Of a DNA stretch of 33,750 nt, positions 13,655 through 21,722 are shown piece after piece; the stretch's first letter is position 1, and each line of letters starts with the position of its first letter. Origin of the DNA: Deltaproteobacteria bacterium (lineage in GTDB: Bacteria > Desulfobacterota > Desulfuromonadia > Geobacterales > Pseudopelobacteraceae); the NCBI GenBank assembly GCA_016182975.1, contig JACPFJ010000013.1, positions 1-33,750 of the forward strand, written 5' to 3'. The notes beneath the pieces are model-generated. The model saw nothing but the letters and a program-made list of their open reading frames with translations, did no database searches and had not been told where the DNA came from. Position numbers and translations under genes: made by a program.

Positions 13655-14596
13655 ATGGGAGGCTATGAAATATTCGAGCCTATCTCTTTAGCTTGCGTAC
13701 TGCCCGAGGTATTTCCCCGTGTGGCGCTGTATACCGAAACTAATGGAAAACACGTCCTTTACAAGGAGGAATCCCTCCCATTCACGGAGGTTGACCGTGA
13801 CAGGTTACTGAACAGCAAGACTCATACGTTGTTTGTCCGGTCCGGCGACTTTGAAGAGGTCTCTCGTTTTACCGAAGAAAACCTGTCTCAAATCCTTCAA
13901 ATGTGTGAAGAAGATCAATCGGCAAAATGCGCCGCGTTGACACAGGCCACAACGACGTATCTGAAAAACATATTTACAGACCCAGAGACGGCACAAGATG
14001 TTGAACGTTGCAGGAAATTGTCCGGCCATCTGGCTCAGCATATATCGGAGACTCAAAGCATAGCAAACCTGATCCGGACATTGGGGGAGGCATCCCCATT
14101 TGCCATCAAGCACTCAATGCAGGTTGCGGTTATGTCCATGCTGGTATGGTCAAAGCTTTTTCCGGAAAAGGGTGATGATCTGGTAGATATCGGAGTTGCC
14201 GGAATGCTCCACGATATTGGCATGTCTCTTATCTTGAAGGATGTCCTGGAAGATACCGATTACTGGACAACGCCCGGCATGGATGAGATCAAGCGTCATC
14301 CTTTTGAAGGATATGTATTTCTGAGAAAGAATGGTCATTACAAGGAACTGGTACTCGATGCCGTACGTCATCACCATGAGAGATATTTTGGTGGCGGGTA
14401 TCCTGGCGGCCTCAAGGGAGATGAAATCAAGCTTTCCACCCAGGTTATAGGTTTGGCTGACATGTACTGTACATTGATAACCGAAAGGCCTACCCGCAAG
14501 GCCTCGACGCCGGAAGAGGCATTCAGGATCATTGGTGATGAAACCCATAAATGTTTTTCAACGATATTGTTTTATGCCTTTCAGGCCGCCATTTAG
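13655..14596 (+). CDS. HD-GYP domain protein (probable c-di-GMP phosphodiesterase)
   Basis: The 313-residue cytosolic protein has an N-terminal region of about 140 residues resembling the DUF3391-like part of other HD-GYP proteins, then a complete HD-GYP domain: IKHS (His153), LHDIG (186-187), KRHPFEGY (His215), HHHE (239-242), GGYPGGL (247-253) and GLADMY. HD-GYP proteins hydrolyse cyclic-di-GMP at a metal cluster. All metal ligands I can check are present. The domain ends soon after the GLADMY helix pair, slightly short of many family members. ATG with GAGGTG seven bases upstream. Base composition is clearly lower in GC than the flanking core genes, as in rsgA next door, which begins about 30 bases downstream and may share the transcript. 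Confidence 0.87.
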   Translation: MGGYEIFEPISLACVLPEVFPRVALYTETNGKHVLYKEESLPFTEVDRDRLLNSKTHTLFVRSGDFEEVSRFTEENLSQILQMCEEDQSAKCAALTQATTTYLKNIFTDPETAQDVERCRKLSGHLAQHISETQSIANLIRTLGEASPFAIKHSMQVAVMSMLVWSKLFPEKGDDLVDIGVAGMLHDIGMSLILKDVLEDTDYWTTPGMDEIKRHPFEGYVFLRKNGHYKELVLDAVRHHHERYFGGGYPGGLKGDEIKLSTQVIGLADMYCTLITERPTRKASTPEEAFRIIGDETHKCFSTILFYAFQAAI

Positions 14597-14626
14597 TTAT
14601 TCCAAACACGTATTGTGGAATATCAA

Positions 14627-15703
14627 ATGATCTCTGTTTCTGAACAACTAAATCAATTTGGATGGGATGAATGGTTTGATGCAAAGGCACACGAAAAGGG
14701 CTTGGCAGAACACCGTCTTGCACGTGTTGTTGCTGTGGATCGTGACCAACTTCTTGTAATAGATGAGTCTGGTGAATTTCGCGCAAAGCTTGCCGGCCGT
14801 TTTCTATATATGACCGAACAACCAATTGATTTTCCTTGCGTTGGAGACTGGGTATGCCTTCAATACAGCGGCTCTGACATGTTTGGAATAATTCATGACG
14901 TCATTCCGAGAAAGTCGTTTCTTCGCCGTAAGGCTGCAGGAGATAACATTGAATACCAGATGATTGCTTCGAATATTGACGTAGCCTTAATAGTCCAGTC
15001 CTGTCAATTCGACTTCAATGTTAACAGGCTTGAGCGTTACTTGGTAATGGTTAGAAATGGGCATATACATCCTGTCGTCTTACTGACAAAAACTGACCTG
15101 GTCAGTCCTGAAGCTCTCCAACAACTAATAGATAAAATTAGAAGTGCTGGGATAAATACGGAGGTAGTCGCGCTTAGTAACGTCACCGGCGAAGGTGTTG
15201 ACAATGTGCGCGAAATTCTGCAATCCGGAAAAACCTACTGTCTTTTGGGTTCATCTGGAGTTGGCAAGAGTACATTGATCAACCGGTTGATTGGCCGTCA
15301 CATACTTGAGACCAAAGTGGTAAGTTGTACAGGAGAGGGACGACATACGACGGTGCGCCGCGAACTCATAATATTGAATAGTGGTGCAATGCTGATAGAT
15401 AACCCAGGAATGCGCGAGTTTGGAATTTTGGGAGCTGAGGAAGGAATGGGCGACAGCTTTGCCGATATCTATGAGTTAGCATCGAAATGCAAATATGGTG
15501 ATTGCTCTCACTCTAATGAACCAGGTTGTGCCGTTTTGAGTGCAATAGAGGGAAAGAGTCTCAATCGCGCGCACTATCAGAACTTTATCAAACTCAGAAA
15601 TGAATCAGAGTTTCATGATCTGTCGTATCTTGAGAAGCGAAAAAAGGATAAGGCATTTGGTCGCTACATTAAGACAGCCAAGAAAGATCTGGGAAAAAAG
15701 TAG
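14627..15703 (+). CDS. rsgA: Ribosome small-subunit-dependent GTPase A
   Basis: RsgA is the circularly permuted GTPase that checks late 30S maturation. The protein (358 residues from this ATG) shows an N-terminal OB-fold region, G4 TKTD (154-157) before G1 GSSGVGKST (208-216) and G3 DNPGM (258-262), and the zinc-binding C-x4-C-x-H-x5-C (Cys288, Cys293, His295, Cys301). The start is uncertain: a GTG at 14615 is in frame and neither has a strong ribosome site. The gene is AT-rich and rich in rare-looking codons compared with neighbours, a sign of transfer. The long N-terminus resembles the subfamily sometimes found as a second copy, so a native rsgA may exist elsewhere. Confidence 0.92.
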   Translation: MISVSEQLNQFGWDEWFDAKAHEKGLAEHRLARVVAVDRDQLLVIDESGEFRAKLAGRFLYMTEQPIDFPCVGDWVCLQYSGSDMFGIIHDVIPRKSFLRRKAAGDNIEYQMIASNIDVALIVQSCQFDFNVNRLERYLVMVRNGHIHPVVLLTKTDLVSPEALQQLIDKIRSAGINTEVVALSNVTGEGVDNVREILQSGKTYCLLGSSGVGKSTLINRLIGRHILETKVVSCTGEGRHTTVRRELIILNSGAMLIDNPGMREFGILGAEEGMGDSFADIYELASKCKYGDCSHSNEPGCAVLSAIEGKSLNRAHYQNFIKLRNESEFHDLSYLEKRKKDKAFGRYIKTAKKDLGKK

Positions 15704-15939
15704 GACACTCCCCATATCCCCCTGGCCACGTTTCACTCACCGCAAACACCGGTTCCGCTTCGCTTGAACCGGCCTACAGGAATTGACTAACCATGCAGCT
15801 GCTGCGAATGATTTAATGAATTGCCGAGTATGCCAATCCAGACAAGCCGGAACCAAAATCCCGTTACACGCAACGACGCAGCGCCTTAAAACATGAATCA
15901 ATGATCTGTTTAAAAGACTTTCGCTGCGCCGTTTGATAA
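15704..15939. other. Non-coding gap with a hairpin
   Basis: Between the convergent ends of rsgA and glutamate dehydrogenase I see no gene. CCGGTTC (15749-15755) and GAACCGG (15766-15772) form a 7-bp stem with a 10-base loop but no U-run. This is the right boundary of the AT-rich patch. Confidence 0.5.
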
Positions 15940-18915
15940 TCACAGCACCCGCGCCAGGTGCCGCCTGATCATCTCCTCGAAATCCGTGTCCCGGCTGGCG
16001 GTATAGACCAGCGACGAGCCGATCTCGGCCGCCAGGATGGCGCACAGGTACTTCCCGGGCAGGTTCCCGATACGCCGCCGGAAGGCCGGCGTCTCCCGCA
16101 GCATGGCCGGCAGATGGCTGAGGATCGCCTGGCGGAAGGGGGATTGCAGGCAGAGTTCCGGCCGGGCCGAGAAGAACTCGAACAGCCGGGTGTAATAGCT
16201 GTTGATGTTCTGGCTGATCTGGTCGGAGATCTCGGTGCAGAGCAGGCTGTTGCCCGACTCCTTCCTGCGCCGCAGGATCAGCATGGCCTCGTCGGCGGCC
16301 CGCTTCTCCAGGATCGCCAGCACATCCCTGACGTAGCGCTCCTTGTGCTCCAGGAACTCCTCTTCCGAGAGGAGCAGATTGGCGATGATCTCGTAGGAGG
16401 AGGAGATCACGCCGCACTTGTTGGCCGAGGCGTCGCGCATGATCACGGCTCCCGCCTTCTGGAGCAGCACCCTGGCCTCGGGGGTGATGAAGGAGTTTGC
16501 CCCCTCCACGATCACCCTGGCCGTCGGGGCCCTCCGCTCGTCCAGGAAAGCACGCCAATTCTGGCCGTCGATGGTCTCGGGCCGTCCCCCGGCCGGGATG
16601 AACAGATCGCTCTTGACCTTGAAGACCAGGCCGTTGTACTCGCGGAAGAACTCGTCGATGTCCAGCCACTCCTCCACCAGGCCGTCCATAGTTCTGCTCA
16701 CCTTGCGGTGGGTCTCCTTGAGCCCCTCTATCCGCCGGCCGGTGCGATAGATGATGAAGCCCCCCACCCCCAGTTGTTCGGTGTCGAAGGCATCCAGATC
16801 GTGCTTGAGCACGAGGCGCCTCAGCTCTTCGTGCCGGATGCCGCTCGGATCATAGAGGGCCGCGCTGCCGTCCAGGATCAGGCGCAGTTGCATCAGCGGG
16901 CAGCGCTCAAGCAGTATGCGGAGGGAGTTGCCGGCCACGTCGCCGTTGGGCCCGCCGGTCATCTTGAGCGTGAAGGGGTCGCGGGTGATGTCGATGCCGA
17001 CCGCCTCGGCCATGGTGGTCTCGGCGAACTTCACCACCCCGGTGGAGGTGACCCCGTACTCCTTGTGGTTGATGCCGACCCGTTTGCTGGACATGATCCC
17101 GATGCCGAGGATATAGCCCCGTTTCCGCGACAGGCGGGCGATGGTCTCGATCATGGCGTCGTGCATGTTCTCGTCCGGGCCGATCTCGATCGGCTCGTCG
17201 TCGCCGTAGTAATCGACCACCCGCGGATTCTTCACCTTCCCGCCTTCGGTCACGAAGATGTCCAGGAAGGCGTTGGTGATGCCGTACTGCAACTTGTAAA
17301 GCCGCCTGGTTTCGAGCTCGCCGCCGGGCTGGTCCATATCGGAGGCATCCAGGACCATGGCCATCTTGGAGCCCCCCTCGTAGATATCCTTGTTCTTGAG
17401 GTGCTGGGTATGGGCCAGTACGTACACCTCGCGAAAGATGGTGTTGGTTGCGGTGATGAAATCGTCGGCGCTGCGGGCGATCACGGTGCGCCAGCCGCCC
17501 CGGGCGATGTCCGAGAAGCCGATATGATAGCCATAACCTGCGCGGCTGAAGAAGAAGGTCACCCGGAAGGGGAGCGTCTCGGGCAGGTCGCTGGTGAACT
17601 CCTGCCCCATGTCGCGCAGGTAGGCGGGATCGAGCCGGAAGGCCAGGGCCTGCTTTTCCACCACGAAGAAATTGGTCTTGAGGGTATGCATGATCATCAG
17701 CAGGCAGCAGCGATAGACGGCGCGGCGGATGTCGTCCAGCCAGCGGTGGCCGGTGTTGTACCCTTCCACAGTCTCCAGCGTCTCGATCAAAAGGGCGCTG
17801 TAGACCTCCTCCCGGTCCTCCAGGTCGGGATCGAAGCGTGTCCTGAAAAATCTGATCAGGAGCTGGGCCATCTCGGGATGGTCGTAGAAGGCCTTCTGGA
17901 CGTCCTCAAGCCCGAAGCGCTCCGGCTGGCCGTGGGCCAGGCTGGTGTGACAGAAGGCGATGAAGGCATTGACCAGGGAGGCGTCCTCGCCCGACATGAG
18001 CCCCGCGGTGACGAACTCGCGGTAGACGGGGGAGGAGGTGGCCAGGATCTGGGTGCTGCAGAGCTCGCGCTTGAGCAGGTCGGCCAGGGGGCTGTCCGGC
18101 GCAAGCTCCTCATTCCAGCGCTTCTGGACGTAGAACGAGCCGAGGAAATAGGGATGGATGCCGTTGGAGATGGTCTGGCAGTAGGCCCGGCGGATGCCGA
18201 CGTTCAGACGGTTGAATACCTCCAGCAGTTGGAGGAGAAACTCCTCCTGGGGGGGATTGCCGACGGCGAACAGTACCCTGGTCTCCAGGCGTCCTTCGCG
18301 CTCCACCCGGGAGATATCGAGGAACAGCCCCCCGGAGGCATTGGAGCGCTCGAAGAGCCAGACCAGGTAGGCGGTCCGCACCGGGGGCGACATGCGCACA
18401 TAGTTCGCGTCGTTGAGCCAGAGGATCTTCAGCAGGCGATCGAGCCTCTTCAGATCGAACTGCGGGAAGGAGGCGCGCAACTCGGCGCGGATGCGCCGCA
18501 CGAGGCCGGCCGGGATCACCACCGGCTGATCAGGGTCGATCTCGCGGTCCGGCCGGCGGTCAAATTCGAAACGCTGCACCTCCAGTTCCTCCTCCATGCC
18601 CGGCAGGGGGGCGTTGGAGTGGGAAAACATGGCGTAGGAGATCTCCCGCTCGCCGATGTTCCGCAGGGTGTCGTAGAGCGAGCCGGCACGGTTGACGCAG
18701 GCCAGTATGAGACGCTTCTCCCGGTCCACCAGCATCAGGCGCCGGCTGGAGCGCAGGCTCCCCATGGCCCGCGCCAGCGACACCAGGGCCTCCTCCTCAT
18801 CGGCCATGGCCTGGAAGAAGAACGGGCTCATGTGACGCTGGAGCCAGGCGGCGTTCTCCTCGCTGGCCTTGCGTGCCGCATTGGCCGTTCTCCGGATGAT
18901 GGCGGTCAGGTTCAT
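15940..18915 (-). CDS. Large NAD-type glutamate dehydrogenase
   Basis: The 991-residue protein belongs to the large glutamate dehydrogenases (shorter than the 180-kDa class), which convert glutamate to 2-oxoglutarate and ammonia, usually with NAD and catabolically. A long N-terminal regulatory half precedes the catalytic core: FSDIARGGWRTV, ITATNTIFREVY, and YEGGSKMAMV with the catalytic lysine (Lys517), then GIGIMSSKRVGINHKEYGVT, TGGPNGDVAGNS and the nucleotide-binding region with IVEGANSFITPEAR and DASANKCGVISSSYE. The ATG at 18915 has GGAGG eight bases upstream. It is divergent from an acyl-CoA/B12 gene group. A promoter at 18964-18991 and a palindrome at the predicted transcript start suggest its own regulation. 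Confidence 0.9.
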   Translation of the reverse strand: MNLTAIIRRTANAARKASEENAAWLQRHMSPFFFQAMADEEEALVSLARAMGSLRSSRRLMLVDREKRLILACVNRAGSLYDTLRNIGEREISYAMFSHSNAPLPGMEEELEVQRFEFDRRPDREIDPDQPVVIPAGLVRRIRAELRASFPQFDLKRLDRLLKILWLNDANYVRMSPPVRTAYLVWLFERSNASGGLFLDISRVEREGRLETRVLFAVGNPPQEEFLLQLLEVFNRLNVGIRRAYCQTISNGIHPYFLGSFYVQKRWNEELAPDSPLADLLKRELCSTQILATSSPVYREFVTAGLMSGEDASLVNAFIAFCHTSLAHGQPERFGLEDVQKAFYDHPEMAQLLIRFFRTRFDPDLEDREEVYSALLIETLETVEGYNTGHRWLDDIRRAVYRCCLLMIMHTLKTNFFVVEKQALAFRLDPAYLRDMGQEFTSDLPETLPFRVTFFFSRAGYGYHIGFSDIARGGWRTVIARSADDFITATNTIFREVYVLAHTQHLKNKDIYEGGSKMAMVLDASDMDQPGGELETRRLYKLQYGITNAFLDIFVTEGGKVKNPRVVDYYGDDEPIEIGPDENMHDAMIETIARLSRKRGYILGIGIMSSKRVGINHKEYGVTSTGVVKFAETTMAEAVGIDITRDPFTLKMTGGPNGDVAGNSLRILLERCPLMQLRLILDGSAALYDPSGIRHEELRRLVLKHDLDAFDTEQLGVGGFIIYRTGRRIEGLKETHRKVSRTMDGLVEEWLDIDEFFREYNGLVFKVKSDLFIPAGGRPETIDGQNWRAFLDERRAPTARVIVEGANSFITPEARVLLQKAGAVIMRDASANKCGVISSSYEIIANLLLSEEEFLEHKERYVRDVLAILEKRAADEAMLILRRRKESGNSLLCTEISDQISQNINSYYTRLFEFFSARPELCLQSPFRQAILSHLPAMLRETPAFRRRIGNLPGKYLCAILAAEIGSSLVYTASRDTDFEEMIRRHLARVL

Positions 18916-18931
18916 GGTGCGCCTCCTTTTA

Positions 18932-18957
18932 CCGGGTTTTCTAAACCCGGCGGGTTT
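18932..18957 (-). promoter_or_regulatory. Overlapping palindromes at the gdh transcript start
   Basis: Three arms lie side by side: CCGGGTTT (18932-18939), AAACCCGG (18943-18950) and CGGGTTT (18951-18957). The middle arm pairs with either neighbour. As DNA, AAACCCGGCGGGTTT (18943-18957) is a perfect 15-bp palindrome covering the predicted start of transcription; as RNA, the other pairing is an 8-bp hairpin ending a few bases before the ribosome site. Either an operator or a leader switch is possible. Confidence 0.5.
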
Positions 18958-18963
18958 CAGCAT

Positions 18964-18991
18964 ACTATACCGCCCCTGCCACTCCCGGCAA
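18964..18991 (-). promoter_or_regulatory. Probable sigma-70 promoter of glutamate dehydrogenase
   Basis: Minus-strand TTGCCG (18991-18986), a 16-base spacer and TATAGT (18969-18964). Predicted start near 18957, about 42 bases before the ATG. Confidence 0.55.
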
Positions 18992-19026
18992 CGCCAAAAT
19001 ACGTTGACGTATTCGTAAAGCTTTGC

Positions 19027-19055
19027 TTGACCCTGGCCGGCTGAATTGCTATAGT
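19027..19055 (+). promoter_or_regulatory. Sigma-70 promoter of the acyl-CoA/B12 operon
   Basis: TTGACC (19027-19032), a 17-base spacer and TATAGT (19050-19055); both hexamers match five of six consensus bases. The start should lie near 19062, about 30 bases before the crotonase ATG. Confidence 0.75.
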
Positions 19056-19090
19056 CGCCCCGCCGTTTTATTCCAGCGTATTCAGGAATT

Positions 19091-19864
19091 ATGCCCGTGC
19101 CCAACAGGCTTTGCACGATAACCGCCGATCCGGGCGGAATAGCCGACCTGGCCATAGCCGGGGGCGCCGCCACGCAACGCCAGCTACTCGAGGCCGTGCA
19201 GCGCCAGATCGCCTCCTTGAGCGCTAACCAGGCCGTGAAAGGCGTCATCGTCCGCGGCCAGGGAGAGGGTTTCTGCCGCTGCTGCGGCGTCGATACCCAC
19301 ACCAACCCCTACGGCGCGGGGGAGCTGGCCGCGTTCGGCCAGCAGGTCATGTTCAGCCTGGAAAAGATCGGCAAGCCCTGCATCGCGGCCATCTCCGGCG
19401 AGTGCTGCGGAGTGGGGCTGGAGCTGGCGCTCTCCTGCGACTTCATCATCGCCTCCCGCCGCGCCCGTTTCGGTTTCCCCGACATTGCGCAGGGGCGGCT
19501 CCCCTTCTGCGGCGGCACCCAGCGCCTGGCCCGGCTGGTTGGGAAGTCCAAGGCCAAGGAGATGATCTTCGGCGGCGAGCTTCTGGCCGCGGAGGAGGCC
19601 TATCGCATCGGACTGGTCAACCGCCTCTACGACGACAACGAACTGCTCCCCCGCACCCGTGAGCTGCTGGAGCGGATCTGCAGCCGCAGCCCCTTTGCCG
19701 TGCGCATCGGCGGAGAGGTGATCAACGCCGGCTATGACATCGACCTGCAGACCGCCTGCCTGCTGGAGCGGGACGCCTTTGCCCTGATCTTCGCCAGCCA
19801 TGATCGCCGCGAGGGGATGCAGGCCTTCCTGGACAAGCGCGAGCCGGAGTTCAAAGGGGAATAG
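19091..19864 (+). CDS. Enoyl-CoA hydratase/isomerase family protein (crotonase)
   Basis: The 257-residue protein has the crotonase fold: VKGVIVRGQGEGFC, KPCIAAISGECCGVGLELALSCDFIIAS and FGFPDIAQGRLPFCGGTQRLARLVG. In enoyl-CoA hydratase two glutamates activate water. The first is kept (Glu111 in GLELA) while the second position is Asp131 (FPDI). The oxyanion-hole loop, normally FxAGADI, reads FCRCCGVDT. It therefore belongs to the superfamily but may act on an unusual acyl-CoA or do another reaction (isomerase, hydrolase). First gene after the promoter at 19027; the adenosyltransferase ATG follows 16 bases after its stop, so it is cotranscribed with B12-dependent acyl-CoA chemistry. No clear ribosome site precedes the ATG. 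Confidence 0.82.
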   Translation: MPVPNRLCTITADPGGIADLAIAGGAATQRQLLEAVQRQIASLSANQAVKGVIVRGQGEGFCRCCGVDTHTNPYGAGELAAFGQQVMFSLEKIGKPCIAAISGECCGVGLELALSCDFIIASRRARFGFPDIAQGRLPFCGGTQRLARLVGKSKAKEMIFGGELLAAEEAYRIGLVNRLYDDNELLPRTRELLERICSRSPFAVRIGGEVINAGYDIDLQTACLLERDAFALIFASHDRREGMQAFLDKREPEFKGE

Positions 19865-19879
19865 TTGAAAGGGGGCACC

Positions 19880-20404
19880 ATGCTGGAACTAGGCTGCGTC
19901 CAGGTATACACCGGCAACGGCAAGGGGAAGACGACCGCGGCCCTCGGATTGGCCTTGCGGGCCGCCGGGAGAGGGCTGCGGGTCTGCGTCTTCCAGTTCA
20001 TCAAGGGGGGCGGCCCCTATGGCGAGCACCTTATCGCGGAGAAGCTGGCCCCCCTCTTTACCATCATCCAGACCGGCCGGCCGGGGTGGGTCAACACCCG
20101 CGACATCACCGAGGACCGCCGCCTGGCCCAGGAGGCGCTGGAACGGGCAAGGAATCTCTTGACCTCGGGCGAGTACGACCTGCTGGTGCTGGACGAGATC
20201 AACGGCGCCGTCGGCTTCGGCCTGATCGACGTGGAGCAGGTGCTGGAGCTGATCAGCCTCAGGCCGCCGCGGGTGGAACTGGTGCTGACCGGCCGCAACG
20301 CCCACGAGCGGGTGATCGAGGCCGCCGACCTGGTGACCGAAATGCGGGAGCTCAAGCACTACTACAAGGCGGGCGTGCCGGCCAGGACCGGCATAGAGAG
20401 TTGA
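19880..20404 (+). CDS. cobO: Cob(I)alamin adenosyltransferase, CobO/BtuR type
   Basis: The 174-residue protein starts MLELGCVQVYTGNGKGKTTAALGLALRA; the P-loop TGNGKGKTT is the CobA/CobO/BtuR signature, followed by VFQFIKGG, YDLLVLDEIN and LTGRNAHERVIEAADLVTEM. It transfers the adenosyl group of ATP to cob(I)alamin, making adenosylcobalamin. The context makes sense: the next gene encodes a B12-binding mutase subunit that needs this cofactor. The ATG at 19880 is preceded by AAAGGGGG; a TTG at 19865 in the same frame is less likely. Slightly shorter at the N-terminus than the E. coli enzyme. Confidence 0.92.
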   Translation: MLELGCVQVYTGNGKGKTTAALGLALRAAGRGLRVCVFQFIKGGGPYGEHLIAEKLAPLFTIIQTGRPGWVNTRDITEDRRLAQEALERARNLLTSGEYDLLVLDEINGAVGFGLIDVEQVLELISLRPPRVELVLTGRNAHERVIEAADLVTEMRELKHYYKAGVPARTGIES

Positions 20405-20452
20405 ATCCCCATTCCGAAGTTGATTGACCATACAAAGAAGGAGGAAGTTCCC

Positions 20453-20857
20453 ATGGCAGAAAGAACACTACGCGTACTCGTCGGCAAGCCGGGGCTGGAC
20501 GGGCACGACCGGGGGGCCAAGATCATCGCCCGCGCCTTTCGCGACGCCGGCTTCGAGGTGATCTACACCGGTCTGCACCAGACACCGGAGCAGATCGTCT
20601 CCGCGGCCATCCAGGAGGACGTTGACTGCGTCGGGGTGTCGATCCTCTCCGGCGCCCACAACACCCTCCTCCCCCGTATCTGCCAGCTCTTCAGGGAGAA
20701 GGGCGCCGACGACATCAAGGTCTTCGGCGGCGGCGTGATCCCCGAGGACGACATCCCCGGTCTGAAGAGCGCCGGCATCTGCGAGATCTTCACCCCGGGC
20801 ACCTCCACCGACGATATCGTGGCCTGGGTGAGGAATAACGTACGGCCGAGGGCGTAA
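20453..20857 (+). CDS. B12-binding subunit of methylmalonyl-CoA-type mutase
   Basis: The 134-residue protein is a free-standing cobalamin-binding domain. [16 protein letters not shown] contains the D-x-H-x-x-G motif (Asp16, His18, Gly21) whose His replaces the lower axial base of B12; further family motifs are [35 protein letters not shown] and [12 protein letters not shown]. It would pair with a separate large catalytic subunit, not present in this window, to interconvert methylmalonyl-CoA and succinyl-CoA. The small subunit of isobutyryl-CoA mutase is equally similar by eye and is the main alternative. GGAGG lies before the ATG at 20453. Clustered with the adenosyltransferase and two crotonases. 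Confidence 0.9.
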   Translation: MAERTLRVLVGKPGLDGHDRGAKIIARAFRDAGFEVIYTGLHQTPEQIVSAAIQEDVDCVGVSILSGAHNTLLPRICQLFREKGADDIKVFGGGVIPEDDIPGLKSAGICEIFTPGTSTDDIVAWVRNNVRPRA

Positions 20858-20860
20858 AAA

Positions 20861-20940
20861 CTGGGACTGGGGACTGGGGATCGGGAGAACGGGAAAGTCA
20901 AAAGCCTTTTCCAGTCCCCAGTCCCCAGTCACCAGTCCCT
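20861..20940. repeat. Short-unit inverted repeat (CTGGGGA family)
   Basis: CTGGGACTGGGGACTGGGGA (20861-20880) is a run of 7-bp CTGGGGA units; 20911-20940 is the reverse-complement series of CCAGTCC units. The arms can form a long hairpin between the mutase subunit and the second crotonase. It might attenuate or end transcription, but it lacks a U-run. Confidence 0.7.
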
Positions 20941-20952
20941 GATTCCACCACC

Positions 20953-21684
20953 ATGCCATACAAGAAACTCCGCATCGAGACCCTGAACCGGGTCGGTTAT
21001 ATCCTGCTCGACGCCGGCTCCCGGTTCAACAAGCTCTCCATCACCACCATCCGCGAGCTGAAACGGGCCCTGGCCCAGGTGGAGGCCGACGGGGAGGTGG
21101 CCGCCATCGTCCTCACCGGCCATCCGGGCGAGTCCTTTGCCGTGGGGGCGGACATAGGCCAGATGCTGCACTTCGACTCCGGCGACGCCTTCCACTTCGC
21201 CGAACTGGGTCAGTCGCTCTTCGCACAGATCGAGGCCTGCCCCAAACCGGTGATCGGGGCCCTGAACGGCATTGCCATGGGAGGCGGCTGCGACCTGGCC
21301 CTGGCCTGCGACATCCGTATCGCCAGCGAGGCGGTGCGGATCGCCCACCCCGGCGCCAGGCTGGGGATCATCACCGGCTTCTGCGGCACGCGCAAGCTGC
21401 CGCGCCTGGTGGGCAAGAACCTTGCCCGCGAGATCTTCATGACCTCAGACCCCTACAGCGCACAGGAGGCCCTGGCCATGGGGCTGGTGGACAGCGTTTA
21501 CTCCGCGGCCGAGTTCTGGCCGCGGGTGAGGGCCTTTGCCGAGCGGGTTGCTGCCCACCCCTTGCTGGCGCTCTCCGGCGCCAAGCGTCTGCTCAACGCC
21601 GCCGAGGACACCGACCTGCGTACCGGCTGCCTGCTGGAGCGCGAGACCGCCGCCATGGTCAACTTCCGCCCCCCTGCCGCATAA
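20953..21684 (+). CDS. Enoyl-CoA hydratase/isomerase family protein lacking catalytic Glu
   Basis: The 243-residue crotonase-fold protein has a normal substrate and oxyanion region (FAVGADIGQML at 62-72, NGIAMGGGCDLALACD at 105-120). Both positions of the two catalytic glutamates of enoyl-CoA hydratase are changed: Asp114 in GGCDLA and Gly134 in AHPGARLG. Many crotonase-fold isomerases, hydrolases and decarboxylases differ at these sites, so a non-hydratase reaction is likely; I cannot name the substrate. It is about 270 bases shorter than fused family members and looks complete. It follows the B12 mutase subunit after the CTGGGGA repeat, and shares orientation with the whole group, suggesting a part in the same acyl-CoA pathway. 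No strong ribosome site is visible. Confidence 0.82.
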   Translation: MPYKKLRIETLNRVGYILLDAGSRFNKLSITTIRELKRALAQVEADGEVAAIVLTGHPGESFAVGADIGQMLHFDSGDAFHFAELGQSLFAQIEACPKPVIGALNGIAMGGGCDLALACDIRIASEAVRIAHPGARLGIITGFCGTRKLPRLVGKNLAREIFMTSDPYSAQEALAMGLVDSVYSAAEFWPRVRAFAERVAAHPLLALSGAKRLLNAAEDTDLRTGCLLERETAAMVNFRPPAA

Positions 21685-21722
21685 TCCCCGCTTCTCCTCC
21701 CTGCTCGCTGCCCGGCTGTTTC

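Noticed and set aside
12407..15939. Integron cassette (attC) boundaries around the toxin-antitoxin/rsgA patch
   Set aside because: GTCTAAC near 12445 resembles one attC core site, but no matching GTTRRRY partner or the expected stem is found, and the right-hand hairpin at 15749-15772 is not an attC.
15958..19044. Very long plus-strand frame opposite gdh
   Set aside because: Antisense to a clear glutamate dehydrogenase; produced by the strong G/C third-position bias. Similar long antisense frames opposite the nucleotidyltransferase (5581-8400), the aminotransferase (4589-5968) and ileS (25619-27811) were rejected for the same reason.
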